A stretch of DNA of 64,000 bases from Magnolia sinica (taxonomy: Eukaryota > Streptophyta > Magnoliopsida > Magnoliales > Magnoliaceae), in NCBI RefSeq assembly GCF_029962835.1, contig NC_080590.1, forward strand, positions 66,928,501 to 66,992,500. Direction: 5' to 3'. The notes under the pieces are model-generated. The model did not search any database and had not been told where the DNA came from. It saw nothing but the letters and a program-made list of their open reading frames with translations. The translations under genes and the position numbers were made by a program. Shown piece after piece: positions 12,060-24,479 of this stretch. Numbering within the stretch: the first letter of the stretch is position 1; the number at the start of each line of letters is the position of its first letter.

Positions 12060-14139
12060 TTAATCATATGGAATCTGAATATAGGCGGCGTCGCACACAA
12101 ATGGGATGTCAGCATACATGCCCCCAAGTGCACATCTCATGCACTCAAGCACCGTGAAGAGATATGCAAATGCAACCGCTGTCCAGAAATGCATCCCAAT
12201 CTTCCCCCAGTAGACAGCAATCGGCATCCATCGGCTGACTGTCCCTATCACCTGGAGGGCGATCTCAAGGAGCATGCCCATCACAACATGGAAGCGGAAG
12301 AAGTGGGGCCACTCCTTCTTCCTTACAACCCCTAGATAGGCTGCAAAGAAGTAGGCCATGAGGAACCAGCTCGGTAACCGTCCAATCGCTCCGAGGAAAG
12401 GATATGTGAGGAATTCAAAGTCTTCCAAAAAGGGGTGGAGGTGGTATGCCGTCTCTGCATACATCCATGTCTCGTGGAGAGGCATGAGATAGGGGAGGCA
12501 AGCTAAGGCCCTCCACCACCACCTTGGCTTCTTCATCATTGGTGGGAAGCGGAAGCTGTAAGGGACATCCTTGGATGCTCGAGGACATATTGGCGCCCTG
12601 GACCCCACTGTATGGCGTCTGGGTAGTAATGGAATTGCATGTTCAAGGCTGCCGTGGTCCCCACTTAGCAACGGGGCAGATCTGGCTGAAAGATAAAGTT
12701 CCTTCCCTCCTGTCATTTGAAAAAGAGAAACCAGATGAAAAGATAACAAACTATCAGAAATCTAAAAAATTTCATCCCCCTGATCAACAAATGTACAAAG
12801 GGCTGGCGAAAAAAATTATGTTGTGGCCACTTGTATCTATGTGAAGTGAGTTACCAAGCACTCATTTCCCTGTCCACACAAAATGTAAATGAGATCTGGA
12901 CTGCTCACATGCTGCCCACCTTGGACAGGCATAATATCCCAATGATCACGTAAGTAAGATGATGCCAGTCGCCAACTGGATAATGTTAAATGGGTTTACA
13001 GGCCCCACTGGTAAAGTCCAACTAACACTCAACATTCAGTGAGTGAAAGTCATCCAGTCAGTCAGCGTAGGAGCATCCGGCCCACCTCATCTTTGGGGTA
13101 TCACCCATCCACTGTAGAGACCAAGAGATGAATGGTCCAGAGCTCGTACCAGTGTGCCATGTGCAAATAGAGAAAATGTACTTGATAAATGATAACTTGG
13201 TAATTGTGAATATAACACTGCAGCATGGTGTGCTGTAAAGGCCATTACGTAAAGGTAACAGTGGCAACCATTACACGTTATGGGGTCATAACGGTCATGG
13301 CAATTGTAATGGAAAAAATGATCTGTAACCACTGTTAATGGCCCGTTACACCCCGTGTAAAGGTCATAACAGCCCCGTAATGGTATGTTATATGGCAAAT
13401 ATAGGTTTCTCATATTTATTTTTTTCAACATTACAAGGCAGATACAGGCTTTTTTGGGTTTTTCCTTTCAATAAAAAAGAGACTGTAACAGCCATTACGG
13501 AGGGCCATAACAGCCGTTAGGACCTGTATCGTGAAGGTAATTGTGGTGGCCATTATGGCCACCATTACCGTTGAATACCTTGTACTGCAGTCCACCCCAA
13601 AGGTTTCCAAGGAAGGCCGGCACTTATAGGACTTGTACCAACTTGGCCAAGTCCATCAGCTAGCATCCAAGCATCAGACTCCAAACAATGAGTGCATTTA
13701 TGAAGGTTTTTTAGATGGAATAATATTTCATCTGCTTGGCCAAATAATCTCAAAAATCAACAAACAGATTTCCAAGTCATTTCATTCTCTTCAGCATAGA
13801 GATTAAAAACAATTTTAAAAGTTGTTCTGGCATTAAAGGTAAAGCAAAAAAGAGCATGAAAAAGGAAATTAAAAATAAACAAACAGTTTTCCTTGTCATT
13901 TACCAAAAAAAAAAAAGAGCATGAAAAAGGCAGGCCGAGAGTAAATAAATACCTCTTGATGGCCAGGCTTTCTTTTCTTGGCCAACTCCCCACAAGCTCC
14001 TAATGCTTGCACTTGGGCAAATAACTGAAATCGGTACATGAGAAAAGCATGCATATGACCGTTTTGGCATCACAGGCTTAAAAGAGGCAGTTTTTGTGGC
14101 CATGGTTGCTGAGGTCATGGTGCATCCATTCAAAATCAT
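12060..14139 (-). CDS. TIC20-I: TIC20-I, chloroplast inner-envelope import translocon subunit
   Basis: Two coding exons on the minus strand: 14139-13953 and 12709-12060, 837 nt with stop, 278 residues, close to the usual length. Exon 1 ends ATCAAGAG before a GT donor; exon 2 starts after ACAG, and the phase fits. Exon 1 encodes a Ser/Thr-rich, acid-poor transit peptide starting MILNGCT. Exon 2 holds ICPRASKDVP, WWWRALACLPYLMPLHETWM, then about four hydrophobic membrane segments, ending DAAYIQIPYD, nearly identical to known plant TIC20-I. TIC20 is a polytopic protein of the TIC complex in the chloroplast inner envelope that helps preproteins cross. A CAG acceptor at 14150-14152 lies ten bases upstream of the ATG, so a 5' UTR intron is likely; its upstream exon was not located. 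All landmarks are intact, so the gene looks functional. Confidence 0.95.
13225..13580. repeat. GGCCATTACG-type repeat inside the TIC20-I intron
   Basis: The 1243-bp intron (12710-13952) holds a cluster of related words: GGCCATTACGTAAAGG, ATAACGGTCATGG, AACAGCCATTACGG and GGCCATTATGGCCACCATT. They occur in both orientations and give partial inverted symmetry. This suggests a decayed MITE. No target duplication could be fixed, so the boundaries are approximate. Confidence 0.5.
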
Positions 14140-14263
14140 GTCTTAGTACCTGAAAAAACACAAACATAAGAAAATATCACTCAGAAATCCACAGCTATTT
14201 GCAAAGTGTCCAATACTTGCTCTCCCGAAAAGATTGAATAGATGACAACTCCATGTGACACAC

Positions 14264-14520
14264 TAATGCAGGACAATTAACCACTTGCTCTAAAAGCTCG
14301 AATTGATAGAGCATGGCGAATTAATCCCTTTATCTCGTAGCCCAGGCCCCACATCTCATGGGTTAGGACCTCGGCCGAACCCCCCTTGTGGGCCCCAAAT
14401 CACATGGGTACCGCCTCACACGAGTCACCCACCTCACACGGGTGGGGCCCGCCTCACACAGGCCGCCCACCCCGAGTGTGCAACCCCACTCAAGCCCAGT
14501 GTGAAAATGCCCCTGCATTA
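14264..14520 (-). mobile_element. Solo LTR of a TRIM-type element (257 bp)
   Basis: It begins TAATGCAGG and ends CCTGCATTA on the plus strand and is flanked by a perfect 5-bp duplication CACAC (14259-14263 and 14521-14525). Its body matches both LTRs of the complete TRIM at 52257-52967, sharing ACCACTTGCTCTAAAAGC, TCCCTTTATCTC and GTGTGAAAATGCCCCTGCAT. Orientation follows the primer-binding site of the complete copy. It sits about 125 bp upstream of the TIC20-I start codon, in the likely 5' UTR intron. Confidence 0.9.
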
Positions 14521-14727
14521 CACACCCTCTTCAAATGTGCCTATACATGCAGCACAAATGCCAATCTGGCAATTGTGTGGGACATCTTAGCAGTGTGCAT
14601 AAGGTGGCCGCCAATGTGAAGATGAACATATGCAAAAACAAGGCTGACACGCACACATCAGGAGGGTCACCTCTATACAAAAAGAATAGACTATTTAAAC
14701 AAACTCACCAATTGTCCATGTTCAAAG

Positions 14728-15101
14728 TTCACAGATGGTCCTCCTCATGAGTGGATCATCTTTTGGTGAGTTCAGCTTCAAAGCAGGGGAAAGTTATGCA
14801 CCAGTCAGACTCAGATGTCCCGCATGTTTATGGCGAGTACACGGGCATACAAAGAGGGGTGCATGTGTCACCATAGGAAACCTCAACTTTGCAAAATACC
14901 TCTAAGACAAATTAGAGCAAACCTGCTTTGAAGTTGAACTCACCAAAAGATGGTCCACTCATGAGGAGGACCATCTATGAATTTTGTACAGATGTCCCGC
15001 ATGTTTATGGCGAGTACAAGGGCATACAAAGAGGGGTGCATGTGTCGGCATAGGAAACCTCAACTTTGCAAAATACCTCTAAGACAAATTAGAGCAAAAA
15101 G
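14728..15101. repeat. Long inverted repeat overlapping a tandem duplication
   Basis: An arm of about 57 bp beginning AGATGGTCCTCCTCATGAG (14728-14786) recurs inverted at about 14931-14987, forming a MITE-like palindrome. The segment between the arms (14812-14923, beginning CAGATGTCCCGCATG) is repeated almost exactly just outside the right arm at 14989-15101, a period of 177 bp. The two arms could form a strong hairpin. Confidence 0.85.
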
Positions 15102-15799
15102 AATGGACTGGTAAAAACAAACTTGCCAATAAACCACATACAAAGTTCACACATGGCCTTCTTGACATCTCATATGCAAGAAAAACTTCTCACCAAACAC
15201 GGTGCTCTTCACTTCTGATTAGGGCATGTTTGGATATGTGGAATCCAAGGGAAGAGAAAGGAAAATTACAATAATTACCCAATGAACCATACCAATTAAA
15301 ATCTGATCAAACGTCACCTTGGGACCATTAACAAATGACAAGTACTAATAAATCAAGGACAATGCATCTTCCCAAAGGGTCTATCCTCAAAACTCAACAT
15401 ACATTGACCTCAGGATATGACTAGCCGAAGCCATAAGTCAGTCAGACTTGAAGAATAAAAACTTGTCTCTCTTCACTTCTAATTAAGGATTATCAAGGAA
15501 GCCAAATCATAAAATACAGTTGGTCTTATCAATAATCATTTCCAAGTGACGTCTCAAATGCAAAAGCAACTGAGGCTTACAACCAATGCTATTGGAAGTA
15601 ACCATTTTTCACCTTAGCAGAGATGCACCCATACAATATATTTACCTTGTTACAAAATCACGCTACAACTTATATTAATTGTGCAAATGATGTGCCCTTT
15701 CTGGCTCAACAGGTTGCTTCAAGGAATTTCTTTTTCAGATCTTCCTTGAAACATCATCAAGCTACAACCTATCTTCTTATTTGTGAAAATGCTGAAGAT
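15102..15799. other. Gene-free stretch
   Basis: No coding region or recognisable repeat boundary is seen. Words near 15098-15160 (AAAAAGAATGGACT, AAAGTTCACACATGG) repeat those near 14678-14735, so part of it is duplicated sequence. It may include sequence upstream of TIC20-I. Confidence 0.5.
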
Positions 15800-16310
15800 G
15801 CCTGACGCTGTGAGGCAAAGCTACAAGACCCAATTCCTCTCCTAAATTACCTAGTTTTAGAAGAGATGCATCCAAGGATTGAAATGATACTTTGTCATGT
15901 CATTAAGGAACCACTTCTCCCTACACTGTGAGCTCGCAAAAGCTGTGTGGAAAGAATCTTTTCAGATCAGTGGCTGTTGCTTGGGAATGCCTCTCCGGCG
16001 CATATATTCTCTATGGCATGGCATGGATCTGGTTGGGTAAGATAAGGAATTCAGCTCGGCACCTCTTTATGTTGGCAACCATATTGCCTATCTGGAAGAA
16101 AAGGAACAATAGAGCGTCTTGTGATACGTCCAAATCAAGAGAGGCTGTTCTAGTGCAGCCTTGCAGGCCAGGAGTAGGGCAGACTCTTGAGAGCTAGGGA
16201 AGGGAGATCATAGCAGGGATCCATTTGTACATTAGTTGGGTTGGAGTCATGTATTCTCCAGATAATCACTAATCATCATTAGAAGTATTTTTTTTTTCTT
16301 CCTCAATAAA
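15800..16310 (+). mobile_element. LINE (L1-type) 3' remnant
   Basis: In shifting frames the plus strand encodes HFSLHCELAKAVWKESF and then LATILPIWKKRNNR. These are the two best conserved words of the cysteine-rich tail of plant LINE ORF2 (HxxxxCxxxxxVW and xxxIWKxRNxR). A 3' UTR-like stretch and a T-rich, A-rich end near 16290-16310 follow. There are frameshifts and stops. No target duplication was found, so the ends are approximate. Confidence 0.7.
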
Positions 16311-16707
16311 CTAATTGTTACCATTCTAAAGATGAAGAAGAAAATGAAGAAATGACATATGAATGACATGATGCAATACAGAAAAAGGTAGCTCCATTTC
16401 TTAGTTGTGCATTTTTGAAAATCTTATTTGCTTCACTTTCTTCTTTTTTTTTGAAGAATAACTCAAATTTAAAAGGCGAAGCAAACAAAAAACAACCTAA
16501 ATCAAGGAAGAACAACAAAACAACAACTTGCTTATGCTTAATTGTCAAAAAAGAAAAAAGGGGGCCGATTTTGGTAGTCTCCAGGCACATGAAGAATTGG
16601 TGCACACCTATTTTTTTCCTGAAAGATGATGCAGTATTATTAGGGCCAAAGGCCAAAAAGAAGAAGAAGAAGAAGAAGAACAAAAGATGGAAAAGGAAAA
16701 GAAAATA

Positions 16708-16863
16708 TGGGTCCTTACTCTTGCTCGGGTGGTAGACTCTCAGGAGTTTCAACTCCCAGTCAAGGGATCGAGTACCCATAGGTGGTGAAATTCCACTAGC
16801 GTGAGTGTGTGGGGTGTGTGTGCGTGTGTAAAAAATTAAAAAATTAAAAAATTAAAAAAATTA
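16708..16863 (+). mobile_element. tRNA-type SINE with 17-bp target duplication
   Basis: A 156-bp insert flanked by a perfect direct repeat AAAAGGAAAAGAAAATA (16691-16707 and 16864-16880). The body has pol III box-like words, GCTCGGGTGGTAGACTC (A box region) and GGGATCGAGTACCC (B box region). It then reads GTGGTGAAATTCCACTAGCG, a TG-rich stretch, and a tail of AAAAATT units. A relative in the opposite orientation lies at 20401-20545. Confidence 0.9.
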
Positions 16864-17393
16864 AAAAGGAAAAGAAAATACAACCCCCCCAGAAACCCAG
16901 CCCCAAAACAAGTAAGGGCAACCAGACAGACAAATCATGTTTTTAGACACGTGGATGGTGAAATCATTGATCTGGTCTATGCATTGGGTTCGATCCAATA
17001 TTCATGGGTGACAGTGAAAGAATTACAACGATCAGAGCACTTCTCCTCTAAACAATTCCATACAAAATGGACAGTCTCGAACAGAAAGTCCAATGATCAA
17101 TATGAATAGGCCCTTCGATAGAATCCACTTTGGAACCATTTTTATCAGATGTCCATAACCACCAACCCAATAGTTATAAAAAGTGACAGTAATGTTTGGA
17201 ATACATTCTGCAATCACCATGAGTTTTTCATGGTGGCTCATTAGTGGGTTAACCGAATGGGTTCCGGATGAGTAATTAGACTGTCCATGTGTCATTTGCT
17301 CATGAAAGCACTAGCAGCATCATAGAAAACCCAGAACCACATGAGCTTTTCCAAGAAACAAAGAGCAGTAACCTTTTTGTTTGGGAAAAAAAG

Positions 17394-17398
<5 letters not shown>

Positions 17399-17436
<38 letters not shown>
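17399..17436. repeat. (GA)n microsatellite
   Basis: Nineteen GA dinucleotides in a row. Confidence 0.95.
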
Positions 17437-17438
<2 letters not shown>

Positions 17439-17644
17439 CTAAATGATTAACACACAGCATTTGGTACTTTGCAATGTTTCTTCCTTGAGAGAAATCTGTA
17501 AAGTTTCTGTAGCAGAAAACTTGAAAAGAATTTGAAATAAATATACAGTTAAATAATAAATAATACAAATAAAAGCTCAATTTTTTATTTTTTATTTTTA
17601 CCAATTTGCCAAAATTGTATCTCTAACACCCCAGCAATACAGCT

Positions 17645-18401
17645 TGTCAGGGGTGAAAATGGACTGTCCGAAATATGAGGTCGGTTCAGACATCTACTCG
17701 TGTGGGCAAGAGGACGAGCAATCGAGTTCGTGCCGATCGATCCCGAGGAGCTCCTAAGTTTGTTCGCGGCTCCATCCATTTCCAAGCTCCTACCGAACTC
17801 TTGTTTTGACACTCTGAGAACCGCCCACACAAGGAATTATACACAGAACTGCTCGGCCTAAGGTCAACCAGTATAACAAGATGAAGAGAATGGTCATACG
17901 AGACAACGAAGTTTCTACTAAGGGCCCCGGATTCCGTGCTCGACGATCGGATGCGGGTGGATTAGTAGCCTATTCAAGGAGATCGCGACCTCCCCCAAGA
18001 CAGCCACGGAGATCGGCTCGGCAGATCGGCCTCGGTACGGCCTCAGCTCGGCAACAGCTTTCAACTTACCGGTTTCAGATCTCGACCACTTAAGACTTAT
18101 CTCTACCGAAAATCCCGTGTAACGGCTAAGAAGCGTATGCGGATGCTACGCCTACGATTGAGAGACATTTCTCTCTACGTAACCGACTTCGAAAGGCTAT
18201 AAATACGAGCCCCTCCATTGGTGAAAGGTACACACAGTTTACACGCCCTAAATCCAATCTACTGGACTCAGATTCCCTGGTTCTAACTTAGGCATCAGAG
18301 AGTCCCCCTGCTATAGTCAGGGTCTCTTTTGTCTTCCTCATGTGTAGGTATTTTGAAGGTCCAGTGGCTCAACAAGGGTGAACCAGAAAACTGCATCAAC
18401 A
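17645..18401 (+). mobile_element. Solo LTR of a Tat-type Gypsy element (757 bp)
   Basis: It begins TGTCAGGGGTGAAAATGG and ends CTGCATCAACA, flanked by a perfect 5-bp duplication CAGCT (17640-17644 and 18402-18406). A TATA box CTATAAATA lies at 18198-18206, followed by GGTGAAAGGTACACACAG and AGGGTCTCTTTTGTCTTCC. This is the same order as in the LTR of element 1, so the two belong to related families. No internal region remains. A solo LTR like this arises by recombination between the two LTRs of a full element. Confidence 0.92.
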
Positions 18402-19213
18402 CAGCTAAAAACAGCAATTGAAAGATAAATGTGGAATTGCTCCACAAAATTCCAAGGCATCACAGACAGGGAAAAAAGAATCCCATTTCAGGAAACAAGA
18501 ACCAACTAGACAGTATTCATCATCATCCGGCTTTACCCAAGTATTTGAGGTTGGCTACATGAATCCTGTTCCACCATTCCACCGGGCTGTATTCATAAAA
18601 ATAATCATCGACTGTGTTCTTTTGTAAATTGATGTTTAATATTAAAAAAAAAAGTCAAGGGATGAATCAAATTGGTTACACAGTTAATGAGAAAACTAAT
18701 TCCAAAAACCTAATTCATCAACAAAACGACCTTTTTTTTCTTTTTCGAAAATATATTTTTCAACAAAGAAACAGCTACTCAAAGGATTAAAATGCCTTTA
18801 AAATCCGTAAGTTGCATGAGGCGTTTGGATGGTGCATTTGCCTGTAAACAGATTGCAATTTGTAATCGTATTACAGAATTTTGCTGTAATCTTAAACATG
18901 GGAAAGGGGCATGTTTCAGATTACAGGTAAAGGGATTTCAGGGAACGGCTATAGTTTTTGAACATTTCTGATGCGAGGAGAGTTATAGCTTCGGCATTTC
19001 CACCTTCTCCTTCTTCCAACGCCTAGCCAATGCGGGGGTGCCAAAACGAATAGATTAAAAAAAAAAAAAAAATTGAAGAAGAAGAAGACGTAGAGAACAT
19101 ACCTCCCTCTCTCTCTCTCTCTCAGGCAAGAAACCCTCTTAAAAATTCCCCATTCTCAGTTATAGGGTTAAAACCCCTCAAATGAATTTTTCCATTTCGG
19201 TGGTTGGAAAGAA

Positions 19214-19636
19214 GGGAGCGGATTAGGTGCGGCCCTGATTGCGGGACCCACATTGACGTATGTAACGGGAGCGAATTAGCTGTTACCCAGGTAACACTTT
19301 TGCGTGTTACCCAAACCGTGTGAGGCCCACATTGGCGTATTTTTTTGTATATCCACGCCGTCCATCTGTTTTTCCATCTCATTTTAGACCCGATCCCAAA
19401 TCAAAAAAAGATCTAAATCTCAGGTGGACCGTAACAAATTTTTTTTAAAAAAAAGATGTATAGCCATTAAAAACTTTTTGTATGCCACGGAAGTTTTGGA
19501 TCAATCTAATCTTTCTTTTTTTCACTTTATCCGGATCTTCTTCACATTAGCAACAGGTTGGATTGCAAGTAAACATTACAATAACCTTACGATGGTCCTT
19601 TGGAATTTTTAATGGTGAGACACCCAATCCGCTCCC
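19214..19636. mobile_element. TIR element (MITE-like), 423 bp
   Basis: The left end GGGAGCGGATTAGGTG (19214-19229) and the right end CACCCAATCCGCTCCC (19621-19636) are inverted repeats, 15 of 16 matching. A related word GGGAGCGAATTAGCTG lies inside at about 19266, hinting at a nested or older copy. No target duplication is visible, so the superfamily is not assigned. Confidence 0.6.
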
Positions 19637-20400
19637 ATATCAATCGTATAAAAGCTATTAGTTATGGTCGGACTACTGATCAGATTACATGTGGCGTTTG
19701 AGAGGTTATATTTGCCCGTAAATGAATTGCAACGCGGTAATTACAGCTTTTACTCCGAAACATGAAACATGCTAAAATGACATGTTTCAAACTACAAATA
19801 AAAAAGAATTTCAAATTTCAAACCAGGATTTGTTTTTAGTTTTTTTTTTGAAAGAAAATATAGAAAACCTCGTAAGAAAAATCTCTCTCCGTCTTTCACA
19901 AAAAAAGCCCTAAAGAACTATTTTAAGAAAACATATTTCATGTGAAAATCAAGATATGGGATAATTCAATGGCACTGGGCAACCTCGACAGACCTATTTT
20001 TATAAGTGGCAAATCGAAGAGATCTCCTGCGAAAACCTTTGTAAACCTTCCACAAGAACTTCCTGTGACTGAAACTTGGTGGGGCCACTATGATATTTGT
20101 GAGAAACCCACCCGGTACATCTGTTTTTTCAAATCATATTATGACGTGTGCAAAACAAGTTAGACATATCCAAAACTCAAGTGAGTCGTACGCCAGGAAA
20201 AAGGTGGGCAGGGAAATGCCGACAGCTGAAACATCACAGCTCCACCAGGATGTTCATGCCGTGAAGGTCCTTCATAAGGCCATTCGTACTAAGATGAACT
20301 GAAAACACATAAATATCAACCTTCAACAAAAAAAAAAAAAAAAAAATGTGGCCTTATAAATGTTTGAACCATATATGCTCAATCCTCACTTTTTCTTGAC

Positions 20401-20545
20401 TTTTTTTTTTTTAACACACGCACCCGCCACACACCCACACACGCCGTAGTGGGATTTCACCACCTAAGGTTTTTGAACCCAAGACCTCGTGTTGAAACTC
20501 CTCAGAGTCTACCACTCGGGCAAGGACTTGCAACTCACTCGAGTT
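20401..20545 (-). mobile_element. SINE, same family as 16708-16863
   Basis: The minus strand reads GCCCGAGTGGTAGACTCTGA, then GGAGTTTCAACACGAGG, GTGGTGAAATCCCACTACGG, a TG-rich part and a poly-A (poly-T on the plus strand at 20401-20412). These match the other SINE block by block. No clear target duplication. Confidence 0.75.
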
Positions 20546-22573
20546 TTGAATCTACGTCATTTTTTGGCACATGTAATGTCCTGAATTTTCACTATTTTGG
20601 ATTTTCAAAAAAAAATCTTAAATTTTTTTATATAATTAACTTATATTATCATTTACTAACCATTAACACTCGATATTAGTTTTTACATGGGTGTTACTAG
20701 TGAAAAATCGCACAAATTCGATTAATCAACCGTAGGAAGCCAACGAATCCTGCCAATCACTTAAACACGGAGTTTAGTCATATGGTTTGTTTCCATGAGG
20801 CCCAAATCTAGCTAACGTATCACTGACTAAACAAGGCAATCGCAACTAAATGAAGACCCACCTAAAGTTGAGATAACTAGGGGTCGGATTTTAATTAACA
20901 AACCAAACTGAGCCAGTATCCTTTTAGCCTAAAAACCGACGATTTAGAGTAATTATAATCGAATCCTCATTTCCACTGGTTGCGAATAGGCCACACTATG
21001 AACTTAGTTAATTCAAATCCTAATAATTGTGCACAAGAAATCTTGATACCTAATTCATTCCAAAATTGCCTCGATTTTCCAAACAAGCTCTAAACCGCTC
21101 GTTAGTAGGCCACTAGTTCCGAAACTATAGAATAATATCTGTCTCACTGGGCTTGACGTCCATCGCGGGTGGAGAATTAAGATAATACCCAAAACTACGC
21201 AACTTCGACCAGAGGCCAAGTGCTTGAAATGCATAAATACCCTAAGCTGAAGCCTAAAACTTAAGTAAAATAACTTCATTTATTTTTTCATAGAGTTATA
21301 GCTTTTGGACCGTCAATTCATGGCCAAAGTTGGTGTAAGGCCCGTATCCTAGCTTGTACCGTTCCGTAAACTTTCGCGGTCCTCCCAATCGAATTCCGGC
21401 GATCCGCGATCTGTTATCGGCATTTGCGCACGACCCTGAGTCGTATCCCATATTTCAGAGTCGGCTCGACCCGAAACTTGTACCCTAGCGACCGTACTGT
21501 CACTGCGATTCCGATGACACCTCTCGCGCGCCGAGACGATACCCAGGCCAGGAGATGTGGGCCCACGTTCAGTTCGAGAAAACGCCGCGCATTTGTGAAA
21601 TCCCAAGAGAATCTCTACAATATGTCAAATCAATCCCATCAATCACTTCACATGTCAAGTACATGTCTTATCCCCAAAAGCAACCCCAAAGTTAAAGCAA
21701 CTCTCCCTTACATGTCAAGTACACATCACTCACTCACCCATCACTCACTTCATCCATCACCCATCCTTCTCTCTCTTACAGCCTCTCTCTCATTTCTCTC
21801 TCATTTCCTCCCAAGCTACATGAGAGCAACCCACGTCTAAGCTCTACGGGAGAGAGCTAGTGTGGCCCACCTTCCTACCACCCGATCCCACCATCCTAAG
21901 CCTATCTCAACCGTTGAAATTGTTCCTTTGGAGTTCTAGATCGCATCGGTGGAAGGAAGAGTCCGAGAAGATCAAAGGTTGGTGTATTTATGATTTGATT
22001 TATGTGATTTTGATGCTTTGAGGGCCCACATATGGTGGGACCCATCATAATGTATGTATTGTATCATGGAGGAGCTCATAATGGCGGAGCTCGTCCCATC
22101 TCCACCGATCTCTCTTTTTTTTTCTCTTTCTTTATCTCTCTCTTGTGATAGGTGTGGCCCACTTGATCCACGGCATGCAGCCACGTGGACCACACATTGA
22201 TGTATGTATTCTATATCCACCCCGTCCATGCATGGGGCGTGGGACCCACCTTGATGCTGCCATGTGGGGGCCAGCCATGATGTATGGGTCTTATTCACAC
22301 CGTCCACTGTCTGGACGATGGGACCCACCTGCTGCTTAACGTCAGCAAGACTGTGGGTCCAGAATGGTGTATGTGTTATATTCAAAACTGTCCATCTGCT
22401 TGGACAACAGTTCTATGTGGGTCCTGATCATGGGGGTATATGTTATATCTACACTGTCCATGCTTTGGATGTGGACCCCACCATGCCAGCGTGTGGGGCC
22501 TACCATGACGTATGCGTACATCCAACTGTCCGTCCAGGCCTAGACAGGGACGCTGGATGCAGTGTTTGTAAAA

Positions 22574-22580
22574 CAACAAC

Positions 22581-22621
<41 letters not shown>

Positions 22622-22640
22622 TAATAATATAATAATATAT
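22574..22640. repeat. (AAT)n microsatellite in A3
   Basis: About sixteen AAT/ACA triplets, ending in an AT-rich tail. Confidence 0.9.
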
Positions 22641-24479
22641 GTATGTATAATATATCTGCTGGTGGGCCCTATGTGGGACCCACCTCTTTGGAGCCAACTG
22701 GTTGTACGTCACCGGCCGTCGGCCCATCATGCGGTATGTGTTTTGTCACACCCCAGACTCGGAAACCGGGCTCACAAAATTCCCTATCATCGAATCCGGT
22801 GCCAACAGCCTTCGTAGTACCCCATTCTCGGCTCCTAGCGCACATACGCCAGATTCCGATCTTGGGATCTTACAAGGAGGATTTTCTAACGTACATTTAT
22901 CTCGTAAGAAGCATAACCATAAGTATACCCAAATCACAAAGGCAACATCATCATCACATATCCACTAATATAAACATTTGGATACAATATTGAAAGGGAG
23001 ATACATATGACAAAAATCAAAGCTCCAAAAGTCAGCTACATGCTCCAAGCTCCACGCTGATGCAACCTAACATCACCTGCACGTATCTATCGTACATAAG
23101 CTTATAAAAAGTTTAGAGGGTAGTGTAAGTATGTGAGCAGTATATGCGTGCTCAGAATGTAATATTAAAGTAAACGGATGTACTAATAAGTCCACGAACC
23201 ATACAATATCAGAGTAAGCAGAAATACTGACAAGTCCATGAGTCATACAATATCAGAGTACGCAATACAAATCAGCTATGAAATGAGGAGTTTAAGAGAG
23301 CCAAACATCAAATGTCGAGAGTACAATGCAATATGTAAATCCTGCTGAGTCTGTCTAGGCCATATAAGTGTAGAAACATAACAAATTCCAAAATGTCATA
23401 TGCGTGCAGATGTAATGCAATATGCGATGCGAATGAAATGACCAAACTGGAGTGTGAAGTCGGGATGATAGTATGTAGTATCGCAGGCTACGGGGTCCAC
23501 CACAAGGGACTTCTATCCAAACCAGTCCCATACCTAAATTTGGATAGTCAGACTCAATGTGGTAAACTCCTAATCTCAGGTTAGTCGCGCGCCTCAACCA
23601 AAATCCTTGCCATTACGAAGGTACACGTAACAAATAGTTGCGCACCACCAGCCCAAGTGGATAGTGAATGAATGAATGAACGAGTATGCAACTCCTGCCT
23701 AATAAGTCCACATATCAATACTATTCATCTCTGGGATCATCCCGGGGTCTAGTACACTCTACATGCAAATCGCCGCCCACTGACGCGCGACCATGCAAGT
23801 GAAAGAGACATCACTATCCGCCTGGCCAGTAGTCAGCCAATATCTACCCGGCACGTCAATAGCAGACCCATTTACGAGTGGTTAAACTCAGCCTAGCTAT
23901 GCCCCCTACGCTCGGGCAGGTAAGGCCACACCCCCTCCCAACCGACCACGACACAGTGGGAGACGCGACCTCCCGGTATTCGGTACTCGGGCGCTCATGT
24001 ATCCACCCGGTCTCGACGTTGGGGCATCTCCTGGCCTCGGAGGTTTAGGGACTTTTACCCACGGACATCTAAAGTACCCAGATGCTAGAACCAAACATTT
24101 TCGGTGACTCATCTAGCCATCCACGACATGCCTATAGAGGTAATAACCATGATGTCGCTAAGGCGTACAATAATTACAATTACACAATGCAAGATGCATG
24201 AGTCATATAGTCCAATCATGCATCAATTCTGCGCATACCGTGCGTTCGTGTGGGATATCTCCACCTATCAGGGAGTCCCATATACCATCTGTATTATGAC
24301 ATATGCAGTGGTCAATCACATCTCATAATAAACATGCAGATGATGCGTATGTGCATGTATCATTATACTATTCTGTCTCATACTCATAATTGGTATCAAT
24401 AACCGGCATCAACAATTGACCTCGACAATATAGACATTTAACCAACATTGCCCCCAAGGAATGGCCCATATAGAGCCTA

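Larger units (their letters stand above)
18402..21333. other. Gene-free stretch with small dispersed repeats
   Basis: No gene is visible. Two diverged copies of one repeat start with GCGTTTGGATGGTGCATTTG (18822) and GCGTTTGAGAGGTTATATTT (19694) and share CATGTTTCA words, a possible old MITE pair. A TIR element and a SINE are listed separately. The sequence is AT-rich with several A and T homopolymers. Confidence 0.6.

Noticed and set aside
12524..12844. Plus-strand frame opposite TIC20-I exon 2
   Set aside because: Shadow of the real gene on the minus strand, which has clear splice sites and family identity.
16415..16735. 106-codon plus-strand frame rich in lysine
   Set aside because: It is driven by A-rich and AAG-repeat DNA, with no family resemblance, and runs into the SINE.
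16705..16765. A tRNA gene, because of A- and B-box-like words
   Set aside because: No cloverleaf can be formed; the flanking duplication and A-rich tail show a SINE.
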